64,000 bases of DNA from Sphaerimonospora thailandensis (GTDB lineage Bacteria > Actinomycetota > Actinomycetes > Streptosporangiales > Streptosporangiaceae): the NCBI RefSeq assembly GCF_016863115.1, contig NZ_BOOG01000019.1, positions 1 through 64,000 on the forward strand. The letters are read 5' to 3'. A program made the translations under genes and the position numbers. Under the pieces are notes generated by a model. The model saw nothing but the letters and a program-made list of their open reading frames with translations, made no database searches and was not told where the DNA came from. How positions within the stretch are numbered: position 1 is the first letter of the stretch; each line of letters starts with the position of its first letter. Shown one piece after another: positions 8,050 to 16,713 of this stretch.

Positions 8050-8858
8050 CCAGGCGGATGCGGCTGGACAGTGAGCTCGTACGGCGCGGGCTCGCGAGGT
8101 CACGCGATCAGGCGGCCGGGCTGATCAAGGCCGGCCGGGTCTCGGTGGCCGGTCGTCCCGCCGACAAACCGGCGACCCAGGTCGACACCGCCACCGCCAT
8201 CGTGGTCGCGGAGATCCCCGAGGGGCCGGACTACGTGTCGCGGGGCGCACACAAACTCCTTGGCGCGCTGGAGGCGTTCGAGGGGCTCACGGTGACGGGC
8301 AGGCGGTGCCTCGACGCGGGCGCCTCCACCGGCGGCTTCACCGACGTGCTGCTCAGGCAGGGCGCGGCACACGTCCTCGCCGTCGACGTCGGGTACGGCC
8401 AACTCGCCTGGTCGCTGCGGACCGACGAGCGGGTGTCGGTCATGGAGCGGGTGAACGTCCGCGATCTGTCCCCGGAGATGGTGGGAGAGCCCCCGACCCT
8501 GATCGTGGGCGACTTGTCGTTCATCTCGCTGCGCCTGGTCCTGCCCGCCCTGGTGGCCTGCGCGGCGGAGACGGCGGAGTTCGCCCTGCTGGTCAAGCCG
8601 CAGTTCGAGGTGGGCAGGGAGCGCGTCGGCTCAGGAGGTGTGGTCCGCGATCCCGTGCTGCGCGCCGAGGCCGTCGCCGACGTCGCGGCGGCGGCCCGGG
8701 CCCTGGGTCTGATCGTGAAGGGCGTCACGGCGAGTCCGCTGCCCGGGCCGTCGGGGAATGTCGAATATCTTCTGTGGCTTGGGAAGGGATCGGGACACGA
8801 GCCGGTACCCGATCTGACGGCGGCGGTCGAGCGGGCGGTGGCGGAGGGACCTCGGTGA
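8046..8858 (+). CDS. tlyA: rRNA 2'-O-methyltransferase TlyA
   Basis: This 270-residue protein has an S4 RNA-binding domain (residues 1-60, RLDSELVRRGLARSRDQA) followed by an FtsJ-like methyltransferase domain. The SAM-binding motif CLDAGASTGGFTDVLLRQGA lies near residues 88-107, and KPQFE is also present. TlyA methylates 16S and 23S rRNA cytidines and its loss gives capreomycin/viomycin resistance in mycobacteria. It starts at GTG 8046, overlapping the small upstream gene, and is followed after 7 bases by nadK in the conserved tlyA-nadK-recN order. Confidence 0.95.
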   Translation: MTRRMRLDSELVRRGLARSRDQAAGLIKAGRVSVAGRPADKPATQVDTATAIVVAEIPEGPDYVSRGAHKLLGALEAFEGLTVTGRRCLDAGASTGGFTDVLLRQGAAHVLAVDVGYGQLAWSLRTDERVSVMERVNVRDLSPEMVGEPPTLIVGDLSFISLRLVLPALVACAAETAEFALLVKPQFEVGRERVGSGGVVRDPVLRAEAVADVAAAARALGLIVKGVTASPLPGPSGNVEYLLWLGKGSGHEPVPDLTAAVERAVAEGPR

Positions 8859-8865
8859 GCGACGC

Positions 8866-9792
8866 GTGAACACCAAGCTGACGGCGAACACCAAGCGGAC
8901 GGTCCTCGTCACAGCGCATACCGGCCGGGTGGCGGCGGTCGAGAGCGCCAGGCTGGTGACCAACCGGCTGATCGGCGCCGGCCTGAACGTGCGGGTGCTC
9001 GACTCGGAGGCCGAGGAGATCGGCTGTGCCGGCGCCGAGGTGGTTCCGGAGAACCGGGCGGCGCTCGACGAGGCCGAGATGATCATCGTGCTGGGTGGTG
9101 ACGGGACGCTGCTGCGCGCCGCCGAACTGGCCCGTCCCGTAGGCGTGCCGCTGCTCGGCGTCAATCTCGGGCACGTGGGCTTCCTCGCCGAGGCGGAGGT
9201 GGAGGATCTCGCCGCGGCCGTCGACCGCGTCGTCGAGGGGCGCTACGACGTCGAGGAGCGGATGACCGTCGATGTCGTGGCCCGCCTGAACGGCTCGGTC
9301 ATCGCGGAGACGTGGGCCCTCAACGAGGCGTCCGTCGAGAAGGTGGACCGCATGCTGGAGGTCGTCGCCGAGATCGACGGGCGCCCGCTGTCGCGATGGG
9401 GCTGCGACGGCGTGATCTGCGCGACGCCGACCGGTTCGACGGCGTACGCGTTCTCCGCGGGCGGACCGGTGGTCTGGCCGGAGGTGGAGGCGCTGCTGCT
9501 GGTGCCCAACAGCGCGCACGCGCTGTTCGCCCGGCCGCTGGTGGTCTCTCCGCGGTCCACGCTCGCGGTCGAGATCGTCCCCGGCACCGGCCCCGGGGTC
9601 CTGTGGTGCGACGGCCGCCGCCGCTTCGACGTTCCGCCCGCCGCCCGGGTGGAGGTCCGCCGGTCGGCCGTTCCCGTACGGCTCGCCCGCCTGCTCGGCG
9701 TGGAGACCACGGGCGCGCCGTTCACCGACCGCCTGGTCGCCAAGTTCGAGCTGCCGGTGGAGGGCTGGCGGGGCCGCGTCCGTCCACCATGA
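8866..9792 (+). CDS. nadK: NAD kinase
   Basis: This 308-residue enzyme phosphorylates NAD to NADP with ATP or polyphosphate. The family signature GGDGTLLRAAELA lies near residues 76-88, followed by GVNLGHVGFLAE. The second conserved block, GVICATPTGSTAYAFSAGGP, and a third, PRSTLAVEIVPG, are both intact. It starts at GTG 8866; no better Shine-Dalgarno start is visible nearby. It sits between tlyA and recN as in most actinobacteria and is probably co-transcribed with tlyA. Confidence 0.95.
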   Translation: MNTKLTANTKRTVLVTAHTGRVAAVESARLVTNRLIGAGLNVRVLDSEAEEIGCAGAEVVPENRAALDEAEMIIVLGGDGTLLRAAELARPVGVPLLGVNLGHVGFLAEAEVEDLAAAVDRVVEGRYDVEERMTVDVVARLNGSVIAETWALNEASVEKVDRMLEVVAEIDGRPLSRWGCDGVICATPTGSTAYAFSAGGPVVWPEVEALLLVPNSAHALFARPLVVSPRSTLAVEIVPGTGPGVLWCDGRRRFDVPPAARVEVRRSAVPVRLARLLGVETTGAPFTDRLVAKFELPVEGWRGRVRPP

Positions 9793-9858
9793 CGGCGCTC
9801 TCATCGAAAATCTTGACGCATTACGCGTAGGATTTCGTGGGCACTTAAGGAGTATTCC

Positions 9859-11685
9859 GTGGTCTCCACTATGGCAAAGATCACGGAAGACGACGCAGAT
9901 CGGTCGGCGAATCGGGAGGGACCAGTGCGGCCAAGGGTCGAGGAGGTCCGCATCCAGGGGCTCGGCGTGATCGACGAGGCCGTTCTGGAGCTGTCACCGG
10001 GATTCACCGTCGTCACCGGGGAGACGGGCGCGGGCAAGACGATGGTGGTCACCGGGCTCGGCCTGCTGTTCGGCGGCCGGGCCGACCCCGCGCGGGTCCG
10101 CCCCGGAGCAGACCGGGCGACGGTCGAGGGGACACTCGTCGTCGCCCCGGACGGCCGGGTGGCCCAGCAGGTCGCCGAAGTCGGCGGCGACGTCGAGGAC
10201 GGCGCGCTCATCATCTCCAGGACCGTGTCGTCCGAGGGACGATCCCGCGCCTGGCTGGGCGGCCGTTCTGTCCCGGTGGGGACGCTCACGTTCATCGCCG
10301 ACGACCTCGTGGCCGTGCACGGGCAGATGGACCAGCAGCGGCTGCTCCAGCCGGGCCGCCAGCGGGCGGCCCTCGACCGCTACGCGGGCGACGACCTCGT
10401 CAAGCCGCTGCGCGCCTACGAACAGACCTACAAGCGCCACCGGCAGGTCGGGGAGCTGCTCGGCGAGCTGAGCACCAGGGCCAGAGAACGAGCCCAGGAG
10501 GCCGACGTGCTGCGGTTCGGCCTGGCGGAGATCGAGAAGGCCGAGCCCAGAGCCGGGGAGGACGTTGAACTCAGGGAGGAGGCCGAGCGGCTCGCGCACG
10601 CGGATGCGCTGCGCACGGCCGCCACGACGGCGCATGGCGCGCTCCTCGGCGACCCGATGTCCGGCGAGCAGGGTGTGCAGGACGCGGTGTCGCTGGTCGG
10701 CCACGCCCGGTCGGCGATGGAGGCGGTGCGCGCCTTCGATCCCGTGCTCGCGAGCCTCGCCGATCGGCTGGCCGAGGCCGGTTACCTGCTCTCGGACATC
10801 GCGACAGAGCTGGCCGCCTACGCCGAGTCCGTCGAGGCCGACCCGGCGCGGCTGGCAGCCGTACAGGAGCGCAGGTCGCTGCTGACCGGGCTGACCCGCA
10901 AGTACGGCGAGGACGTGGCCGCGGTGCTGGCGTGGGCGCGGCAGGCCGCCGCCAGGATCACCGAGCTCGACGGGGACGACGAGCGGATCGACGAGCTGAC
11001 GCGGGAGCACGCCGAGCTCACCGAGCGGCTCGGCGAGCTGGCCGCCGAGCTCACGGCCATCCGCAGGAACGCGGCCGAGCGCTTCGGCGCCGCGGTGACC
11101 GAGGAGCTGGCCGCGCTGGCCATGCCGCACGCCGGGGTGAGCGTGGCGATCACGGAGAGCGGTGTTTTCGGCCCGCACGGCGTGGACGAGGTGGAGATCC
11201 GCCTGGCCCCCCACCCGGGGGCGCCCGCGCTGCCGCTCACCAAGGGCGCGTCGGGGGGCGAGCTGAGCCGGGTCATGCTCGCCATCGAAGTGGTCTTCGC
11301 CGGCGCCGATCCGGTGCCGACGTTCGTCTTCGACGAGGTCGACGCGGGTGTCGGCGGCAAGGCCGCCGTGGAGATCGGCAGGCGGCTCGCCAAGCTGGCC
11401 AGGACCGCCCAGGTCATCGTGGTCACGCACCTGCCGCAGGTCGCCGCCTTCGCCGACCAGCACCTGCTGGTGGAGAAGGCGGGCGACGGCCGGGTGGTGC
11501 GCAGCGGTGTCGTGGCGCTCGACCAGGATGGTCGTGCCCGGGAGCTGTCCCGGATGCTCGCGGGCCTGGAGGACTCCGAGCTCGGCCGGGCCCACGCCGC
11601 CGAGTTGCTGTCCATCGCCGAAGCGGACAAGGCCGCCTGGGAGAAGGCCACCCGGGACAAGGCCGCCGGCGGCCGAGCCCGGTAG
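9859..11685 (+). CDS. recN: DNA repair protein RecN
   Basis: This 608-residue SMC-like ATPase acts in double-strand break repair. It has Walker A GETGAGKT near residue 54, a coiled-coil middle section rich in Glu/Arg/Ala, the ABC signature SGGELSRVMLAIE, and Walker B/D-loop FVFDEVDAGVGG. GTG 9859 is preceded by AAGGAG at good spacing. A second in-frame GTG at 9925 has GGAGGGACCA directly upstream and would give a protein beginning at the usual RecN N-terminus. I see no canonical actinobacterial LexA box in the 66-base spacer. Confidence 0.95.
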   Translation: MVSTMAKITEDDADRSANREGPVRPRVEEVRIQGLGVIDEAVLELSPGFTVVTGETGAGKTMVVTGLGLLFGGRADPARVRPGADRATVEGTLVVAPDGRVAQQVAEVGGDVEDGALIISRTVSSEGRSRAWLGGRSVPVGTLTFIADDLVAVHGQMDQQRLLQPGRQRAALDRYAGDDLVKPLRAYEQTYKRHRQVGELLGELSTRARERAQEADVLRFGLAEIEKAEPRAGEDVELREEAERLAHADALRTAATTAHGALLGDPMSGEQGVQDAVSLVGHARSAMEAVRAFDPVLASLADRLAEAGYLLSDIATELAAYAESVEADPARLAAVQERRSLLTGLTRKYGEDVAAVLAWARQAAARITELDGDDERIDELTREHAELTERLGELAAELTAIRRNAAERFGAAVTEELAALAMPHAGVSVAITESGVFGPHGVDEVEIRLAPHPGAPALPLTKGASGGELSRVMLAIEVVFAGADPVPTFVFDEVDAGVGGKAAVEIGRRLAKLARTAQVIVVTHLPQVAAFADQHLLVEKAGDGRVVRSGVVALDQDGRARELSRMLAGLEDSELGRAHAAELLSIAEADKAAWEKATRDKAAGGRAR

Positions 11686-11768
11686 AACACTTAACGAACT
11701 GTGACGAAAATGACACTCTACGGGGTGAGCCGCCATGCCTGCCGCCGCCTCTGGCAGGATGGTTGATG

Positions 11769-12965
11769 ATGAAGGTCCCGAGCTTGAACGTTCCGGGCCT
11801 CCGCCGCAGGAAGGCGAACGGCCTTCCCGGGGTGACGGCAGTGGCGAGAATCGACAGACGGACCAAGAGGTTGACCAAGCGCCTCCAGTCCGGTGAGATC
11901 GCGATCATCGACCACGTCGACATCGACCGGGTCAGCGGGGAGGCTCTCGCGGCATGCGCTCCCGCGGCAGTGATCAACGTCGCTGCGAGCATCAGCGGCC
12001 GTTATCCCAACATGGGGCCGCGGATCCTCGTCGAGGCCGACATCCCGCTGGTCGACAACACCTCGCCCGAACTGCTGGAGCGGATCGCCGAGGGCGACGT
12101 CATCCGCCTGCACGATGGGATGATCTACCTCGGAGACGAACTGGTCGGCAAGGGCCAGGAGCAGACCGCCGAGACGATCGACGCCGCGATGACCGAGGCC
12201 AGGGCCGGCCTCGCCGCACAGATCGAGGCGTTCGCCGCCAACACCATGGAGTATGTCCGGCGCGAGCGCGACCTGCTCATCGACGGCGTGGGCATCCCCG
12301 ACGTCCGCACGGTCATGGAGAACCGCCACGTCCTCATCGTGGTCCGGGGCTACCACTACCGGGAGGACATCGCCACGCTCCGGCCGTACATCAGGGAGTA
12401 CCGCCCCGTGCTGGTCGGCGTCGACGGGGGCGCCGACGCGCTGCTCGACGCGGGCTACCTACCCGATATGATCATCGGTGACTTCGACTCGGTCTCGGAG
12501 AAGGCGCTGCGCTGCGGCGCCGAACTGGTGGTCCACGCCTACCCCGACGGTCGTGCCCCGGGACTGGAGCGCGTGCACGGGCTGGGCCTGAACGCCGTCG
12601 TGTTCCCCGCGACCGGCACGAGTGAGGACATCGCGATGCTGCTCGCCGACGACAAGGGCGCCTCGCTCATCGTCGCGGTCGGCACGCACTGGACGCTCGA
12701 CGAGTTCCTCGACAAGGGGAGATCCGGCATGGCGAGCACGTTCCTCACCCGGCTGCGGGTGGGCAGCAAGCTCGTCGACGCCAAGGGCGTCAGCAGGCTC
12801 TACCGGAGCCGCATCTCCACATCCTCATTGCTGTTGCTGGTCGCCACGACGCTGGTCACCATCGGCGTCGTGCTCTCGGTATCGCCGATCGGGCAGGTGT
12901 GGCTGAACGCGCTGCGTGTCGCCTGGAACGGCTTCGTCTTCTGGTTGGTCGGACTCTTCTCGTGA
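11769..12965 (+). CDS. steA: cell-separation protein SteA (thiamin-pyrophosphokinase-like, membrane anchored)
   Basis: This 398-residue protein has a cytoplasmic domain with a thiamin pyrophosphokinase-like centre (VGVDGGADALLDAGYLPDMI, then GDFDSVSEKAL) and a single C-terminal membrane helix (LLLLVATTLVTIGVVLSV). Its homologue SteA in Corynebacterium glutamicum works with SteB to promote septal peptidoglycan hydrolysis. The kinase-like fold is conserved although thiamin synthesis is not the role. I start it at ATG 11769 (ATG 11766 is equivalent), after GGCAGGATGG; the ORF upstream overlaps recN and is spurious. It overlaps steB by GTGA. Confidence 0.85.
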   Translation: MKVPSLNVPGLRRRKANGLPGVTAVARIDRRTKRLTKRLQSGEIAIIDHVDIDRVSGEALAACAPAAVINVAASISGRYPNMGPRILVEADIPLVDNTSPELLERIAEGDVIRLHDGMIYLGDELVGKGQEQTAETIDAAMTEARAGLAAQIEAFAANTMEYVRRERDLLIDGVGIPDVRTVMENRHVLIVVRGYHYREDIATLRPYIREYRPVLVGVDGGADALLDAGYLPDMIIGDFDSVSEKALRCGAELVVHAYPDGRAPGLERVHGLGLNAVVFPATGTSEDIAMLLADDKGASLIVAVGTHWTLDEFLDKGRSGMASTFLTRLRVGSKLVDAKGVSRLYRSRISTSSLLLLVATTLVTIGVVLSVSPIGQVWLNALRVAWNGFVFWLVGLFS

Positions 12966-13966
12966 TCGATTTCCGTTATCACCTCGTCTCCATCGTGGCC
13001 ATCTTCCTGGCGCTCACGGTCGGCATCGTGCTGGGCAGCACCGTGCTGGAGCCCACGTTCTACAAGTCGACCGAGGAGCTGACCGCGACGCTGCGGCAGA
13101 ACAACGAGAAGTACCTCGCACAGATCTCGGAGCTGCAGTCCCGCGAGAACGGCAGCGACTCGCTCGTCACCGCGCACACCGACGAACTCGTCGGTGGCGC
13201 GCTCGCCGGAGAGCACGTCGTGCTCGTCGAGGCCCCGGGCGCGCCGGCCGCCCTGCGCGATCCGTTCCAGCGGCTCCTCAGCGACGCGGGGGCCGTCTTC
13301 ACCGGCCGGATCAGCCTGACCGACAGGTTCACCGCCAAGGACCAGGCGGGCGTCGTGGACGGCCTCGCCGCCTCGCTCGCCCCCGCCGGCACCCAGTTCC
13401 CCGACGGCGCCTCGCCGTACGACAAGGCGGCGGCGCTGCTCGCGAGCGCGATCGTGACCGCCGACCCGGCCGAGGCGGGGCGGCCCAACCCGGCGGCGGC
13501 CGGCGTGCTGGACGCGTTAGAGAAGGGCGACTTCCTGATCAAGAGCGGAAGCCCCGACCAGCGGGCCACGCTGGCGATCGTGCTCGCGCCGGCCCAGCCG
13601 TACGAAGGCGACGACGCCGAGAGGGAGACCGCTGCCGTCGTGTCGCTGGCCGCCGGGCTCGACTCTGCGGCCCTCGGCACGGTGCTCGCGGGTGGTACGA
13701 GCGCCTCCGGCGCGGGCGGCGTGATCGCGGCCCTGCACGACGACGGGGAGGCCGCGTCGAACGTGTCGACCGTGGACACCGCCGATCTCGCCGCGGGCCG
13801 GGTCGTGGTGGTCTACGCTCTGCGGGAGCAGCGCGGCGGCCGATCCGGGGCGTACGGCATCGGCGGCGGAGCCGCGGCGTTCGAACCCGTCCCGGGTTCC
13901 GGTCCAGATCCCGTCGCCAGTCCGAGCCCCGGTCCGGTGCCGAGCCCGGCGGGCACGCGCGGTTGA
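12962..13966 (+). CDS. steB: SteB/MctB family membrane-anchored coiled-coil protein
   Basis: This 334-residue protein starts at GTG 12962, overlapping the steA stop. An N-terminal membrane helix (VSIVAIFLALTVGIVLGSTV) is followed by a coiled coil (TEELTATLRQNNEKYLAQIS) and an extracytoplasmic alpha/beta domain. The C-terminus is Pro/Ser/Gly-rich. The family is annotated as copper transporter MctB after Rv1698, while the C. glutamicum member SteB partners SteA in cell separation. With steA adjacent and no outer membrane expected in this organism, the SteB role fits better; this is an inference. Confidence 0.8.
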   Translation: MIDFRYHLVSIVAIFLALTVGIVLGSTVLEPTFYKSTEELTATLRQNNEKYLAQISELQSRENGSDSLVTAHTDELVGGALAGEHVVLVEAPGAPAALRDPFQRLLSDAGAVFTGRISLTDRFTAKDQAGVVDGLAASLAPAGTQFPDGASPYDKAAALLASAIVTADPAEAGRPNPAAAGVLDALEKGDFLIKSGSPDQRATLAIVLAPAQPYEGDDAERETAAVVSLAAGLDSAALGTVLAGGTSASGAGGVIAALHDDGEAASNVSTVDTADLAAGRVVVVYALREQRGGRSGAYGIGGGAAAFEPVPGSGPDPVASPSPGPVPSPAGTRG

Positions 13967-14047
13967 CCCGGCCCGCGGACGCAGCCCAGTGAACGTGCAG
14001 CCCAGTGAACCGTGCATCCCCGGCGATGTGGAGAAGAGGAAGAAGTC

Positions 14048-15019
14048 GTGGCGAACCGTCCCTCATCGGGTGCCCGCGCGAGCGGCATGGCAGGCGCGGT
14101 GCTGGGTGCGGCCGCCGGTGCCGCGCTGGGCGCCGTGGCCGCCCGACTCGCCTATGCCGCTTTCAGGCGCAGGCCTCCGCTCCTGACCGCGAAGGCCCAG
14201 GGTGACGCGAAGGCCCAGGGTGACGGGAAGGCCCGGGGTGACGGGAAGGCCGCCGACCGGTACTGGACCCGCACCAACCACCGGGGGGAGCCGGTCACCC
14301 TGCTCGAGGGGCCGGCCCTGGTGGCGGGCGCGGGCGCCGCGGTCGCGCTCGTCCCGGGGGTGCCGGGCCGGGTCCGGGCCGCCGCCCTGCTGGCCGGGAC
14401 GGGCAGCGGGATCCTCGGCGCGTACGACGACGTGTTCGGGACGGCGACGTCCAAGGGCTTCAAGGGGCACCTGAGCGCGCTGGCCCGGGGCGAGGTCACA
14501 AGCGGCGCGGTGAAGATCCTCGGCGTCGGCGCCACCGGTCTCGCGGCGGCGGCGCTCACCCCCCGCGATGGCCGCCGGGCGGTGCGCACGCTCGACACGC
14601 TCGCCGACGGCGCGCTGATCGCGGGCAGCGCCAACCTGGCCAACCTGTTCGATCTGCGGCCGGGGCGGGCGGTGAAAGCAGGTATGCTCGCCGGGGTTCC
14701 GCTGCTGGCCGCCTCGCTGACGTCGCACCGCCGCGGCGCGGCCGTGCTCGCCGCGATCCCGCTGGGCGCGGCCGCGGCGCTGCTGCCGGAGGACCTGGGC
14801 GAGCGGGCCATGCTCGGCGACGCCGGGGCGAACGCGCTCGGCGCGCTGCTCGGCCTCGCCGCCACCGCCCGGCTCGGCAGGGCCGGGCGGCTCACGGCCC
14901 TCGGCGCGGTCGCCGCCCTGACGCTGGCCTCGGAGAAGGTCAGCTTCACCAAGGTCATCGCGGGCAACCGGGTGCTGAACCGGCTGGACATGCTGGGCCG
15001 TCGTCCCGTCGAAAGCTGA
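14048..15019 (+). CDS. PNPT-family (MraY/WecA-like) membrane sugar-phosphate transferase
   Basis: This 323-residue polytopic membrane protein starts at GTG 14048 after GAAGAGGAAGAA. It shows weak PNPT-family landmarks: GILGAYDDVFG, SANLANLFDLRPGRA and GDAGANALGALLGL. In MraY/WecA these regions carry the catalytic Asp residues. The family transfers phospho-sugars from UDP-sugars to polyprenyl phosphate. A hydrophilic insert after the first helix is built from KAQGD/KARGD repeats (14199-14255). Its stop overlaps the MurJ-like start (TGATG). The acceptor and sugar are unknown; it is clearly not the dcw-cluster mraY. Confidence 0.75.
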   Translation: MANRPSSGARASGMAGAVLGAAAGAALGAVAARLAYAAFRRRPPLLTAKAQGDAKAQGDGKARGDGKAADRYWTRTNHRGEPVTLLEGPALVAGAGAAVALVPGVPGRVRAAALLAGTGSGILGAYDDVFGTATSKGFKGHLSALARGEVTSGAVKILGVGATGLAAAALTPRDGRRAVRTLDTLADGALIAGSANLANLFDLRPGRAVKAGMLAGVPLLAASLTSHRRGAAVLAAIPLGAAAALLPEDLGERAMLGDAGANALGALLGLAATARLGRAGRLTALGAVAALTLASEKVSFTKVIAGNRVLNRLDMLGRRPVES

Positions 15020-16713
15020 TGGTCACACCGTCCGGTACGGCTGAGCGGCTGGGGCGGGGCGTCGCCGGGGCCGCCGTCCTGATCGGCGCCATCACGATCC
15101 TCGCCCGCGTCACCGGTTTCGCCAAGCAACTCGCGCTCGCCTATGCCGTGGGCGCCAACTGCCTGGGCACGGCCTACACCGCGGCCAACATGGTGCCGAA
15201 CGTCGTGTTCGAGGTCGTGGTCGGCGGGGCGCTGGCCGGGATGGTGGTCCCGGTGCTCGCCGGAGCCGCGGCCCGTACGACGGCAGGGGCACGCGCGGAG
15301 GTGGGGCGGATCTCCTCAGCCCTGCTGACCTGGGTCGTGCTGATGCTGGTTCCGATCGGCGCGCTGACGGCCCTCGCGGCCGGGCCGGTCATGCGGTTGC
15401 TCGTCGGTGACGAGGTGCCCGGCTGCGCGGCCGACCAGGTGGTGGCCGTCGCCACCCGCATGCTGGTGGTCTTCGCCCCGCAGATCCCGTTGTACGGCGT
15501 GGCCGTCGTGCTCTACGGGGTGCTGCAGGCCCACCGCAGGTTCACCGGCCCGGCGCTCGCGCCGCTGGTGTCGAGCGTCGTGGTCATCGTCGCCTACCTG
15601 GCCTTTGTGCCGCTCAGCGGCGGCCACAGCGACCCGGCCACCGTGCCGGGCGTCGCGGAGTACGCGCTGTCGATCGGCACGTCAGCGGGCGTGCTGGCCC
15701 TGGTCGTCACCGTCATCGGTCCCGCCACGCGGCTGGGGTTGCGGTGGCGGCCCACCCTCCGCTTCCCGGACGGCGTGGCCGTACAGGTGCGGCGGCTGGC
15801 GCTGGCCGGGCTCAGCGCGCTGGTCGCCCAGCAGGCCGCGACCGTCGTGGTGATCCCCCTCGCCACCCGTGAGATCGGCGGCGGAGGGCTGATCGCCTAC
15901 GGCTTCGCCTGGGCCGTCTACCAGGTGCCGTACGCCGTGCTCGCGGTGCCGATCGCCACCAGCGCGTTCCCGGCCCTGTCCGCCAGGGCCGAGAACGGGG
16001 ACGTAGCGGGGTTCGCCGCACTGTCGGCCCAGACCACCCGTGCGGTCGTGCTGATCTCCGGGCTGGCCGCGGGGGCCCTCGCAGCCGCCGCCTGGCCGAT
16101 CGCGTTCGTCTTCCTCAGCGGGGCACACCACGACGTTCCAGCCGCAGAACTGGGCCGGGCGGTCGCGCTGTTCGCGCCCGGGCTCGTAGGGTACGGGCTG
16201 ACGGCGCATCTGAGCCGGGTCCTGTACGCCTCCGGAGAGGGCAGGGCGGCGGCCCGGGGCATGGTGACCGGCTGGCTCGTCGTCCTGGCCGCCCAGGCGG
16301 TGCTCATCGTCGCCTTCCCCGCCGACTGGAAGCTGGGCGGCCTCGCTCTCGGCCAGGTGGTCGGCATGACCGTGGGCGGGGCTCTGCTCGCGGGATCGGT
16401 CCTACGGGCGAGCGGCCGGGAGGCCCTGGCCGGAGTGCCCCGGGCGGCCCTGGCGGCCGCCGTGGGCGGCGGCTGCGGCTTCCTGGCGGGTCACCTGGCG
16501 GCGGGTTCCGTGATGGTGGGTTTCGGTGCGTGGAACGGGCCGGCCGCCGCGGTCCTGGCGGGCATCGCCGGGGGTGCCGGGGCCCTCGTCACGGGCGCCC
16601 TGGCCGTGGCGGCGGTGGACCGCGGGGATCTCGCCGCAGTGCTCGCGCGATTCAAGGGACTGCGCGTCAAAGGAGACCGGGCCGACGCGCCGTCGGCGGG
16701 GGAGGAGCCATGA
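15019..16713 (+). CDS. MurJ/MviN-like lipid flippase
   Basis: This 564-residue protein has about 14 hydrophobic segments and the MOP-superfamily MurJ pattern: AITILARVTGFAKQLALA at the N-terminus, then NMVPNVVFEVVVGGALAGMV and later VYQVPYAVLAVPIATSAFPALS. MurJ flips lipid-linked peptidoglycan precursor across the membrane. This paralogue lies between a PNPT transferase and a glycosyltransferase and not in a division cluster, so it may flip a different lipid-linked glycan. It lacks the extended cytoplasmic domain of mycobacterial MviN. Both ends overlap its neighbours (TGATG and ATGA). Confidence 0.85.
   Translation: MVTPSGTAERLGRGVAGAAVLIGAITILARVTGFAKQLALAYAVGANCLGTAYTAANMVPNVVFEVVVGGALAGMVVPVLAGAAARTTAGARAEVGRISSALLTWVVLMLVPIGALTALAAGPVMRLLVGDEVPGCAADQVVAVATRMLVVFAPQIPLYGVAVVLYGVLQAHRRFTGPALAPLVSSVVVIVAYLAFVPLSGGHSDPATVPGVAEYALSIGTSAGVLALVVTVIGPATRLGLRWRPTLRFPDGVAVQVRRLALAGLSALVAQQAATVVVIPLATREIGGGGLIAYGFAWAVYQVPYAVLAVPIATSAFPALSARAENGDVAGFAALSAQTTRAVVLISGLAAGALAAAAWPIAFVFLSGAHHDVPAAELGRAVALFAPGLVGYGLTAHLSRVLYASGEGRAAARGMVTGWLVVLAAQAVLIVAFPADWKLGGLALGQVVGMTVGGALLAGSVLRASGREALAGVPRAALAAAVGGGCGFLAGHLAAGSVMVGFGAWNGPAAAVLAGIAGGAGALVTGALAVAAVDRGDLAAVLARFKGLRVKGDRADAPSAGEEP

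Noticed and set aside
9805-9858. Possible SOS (LexA) box before recN
   Set aside because: I looked for the actinobacterial TCGAAC-N4-GTTCGA palindrome and did not find it here or before uvrA.
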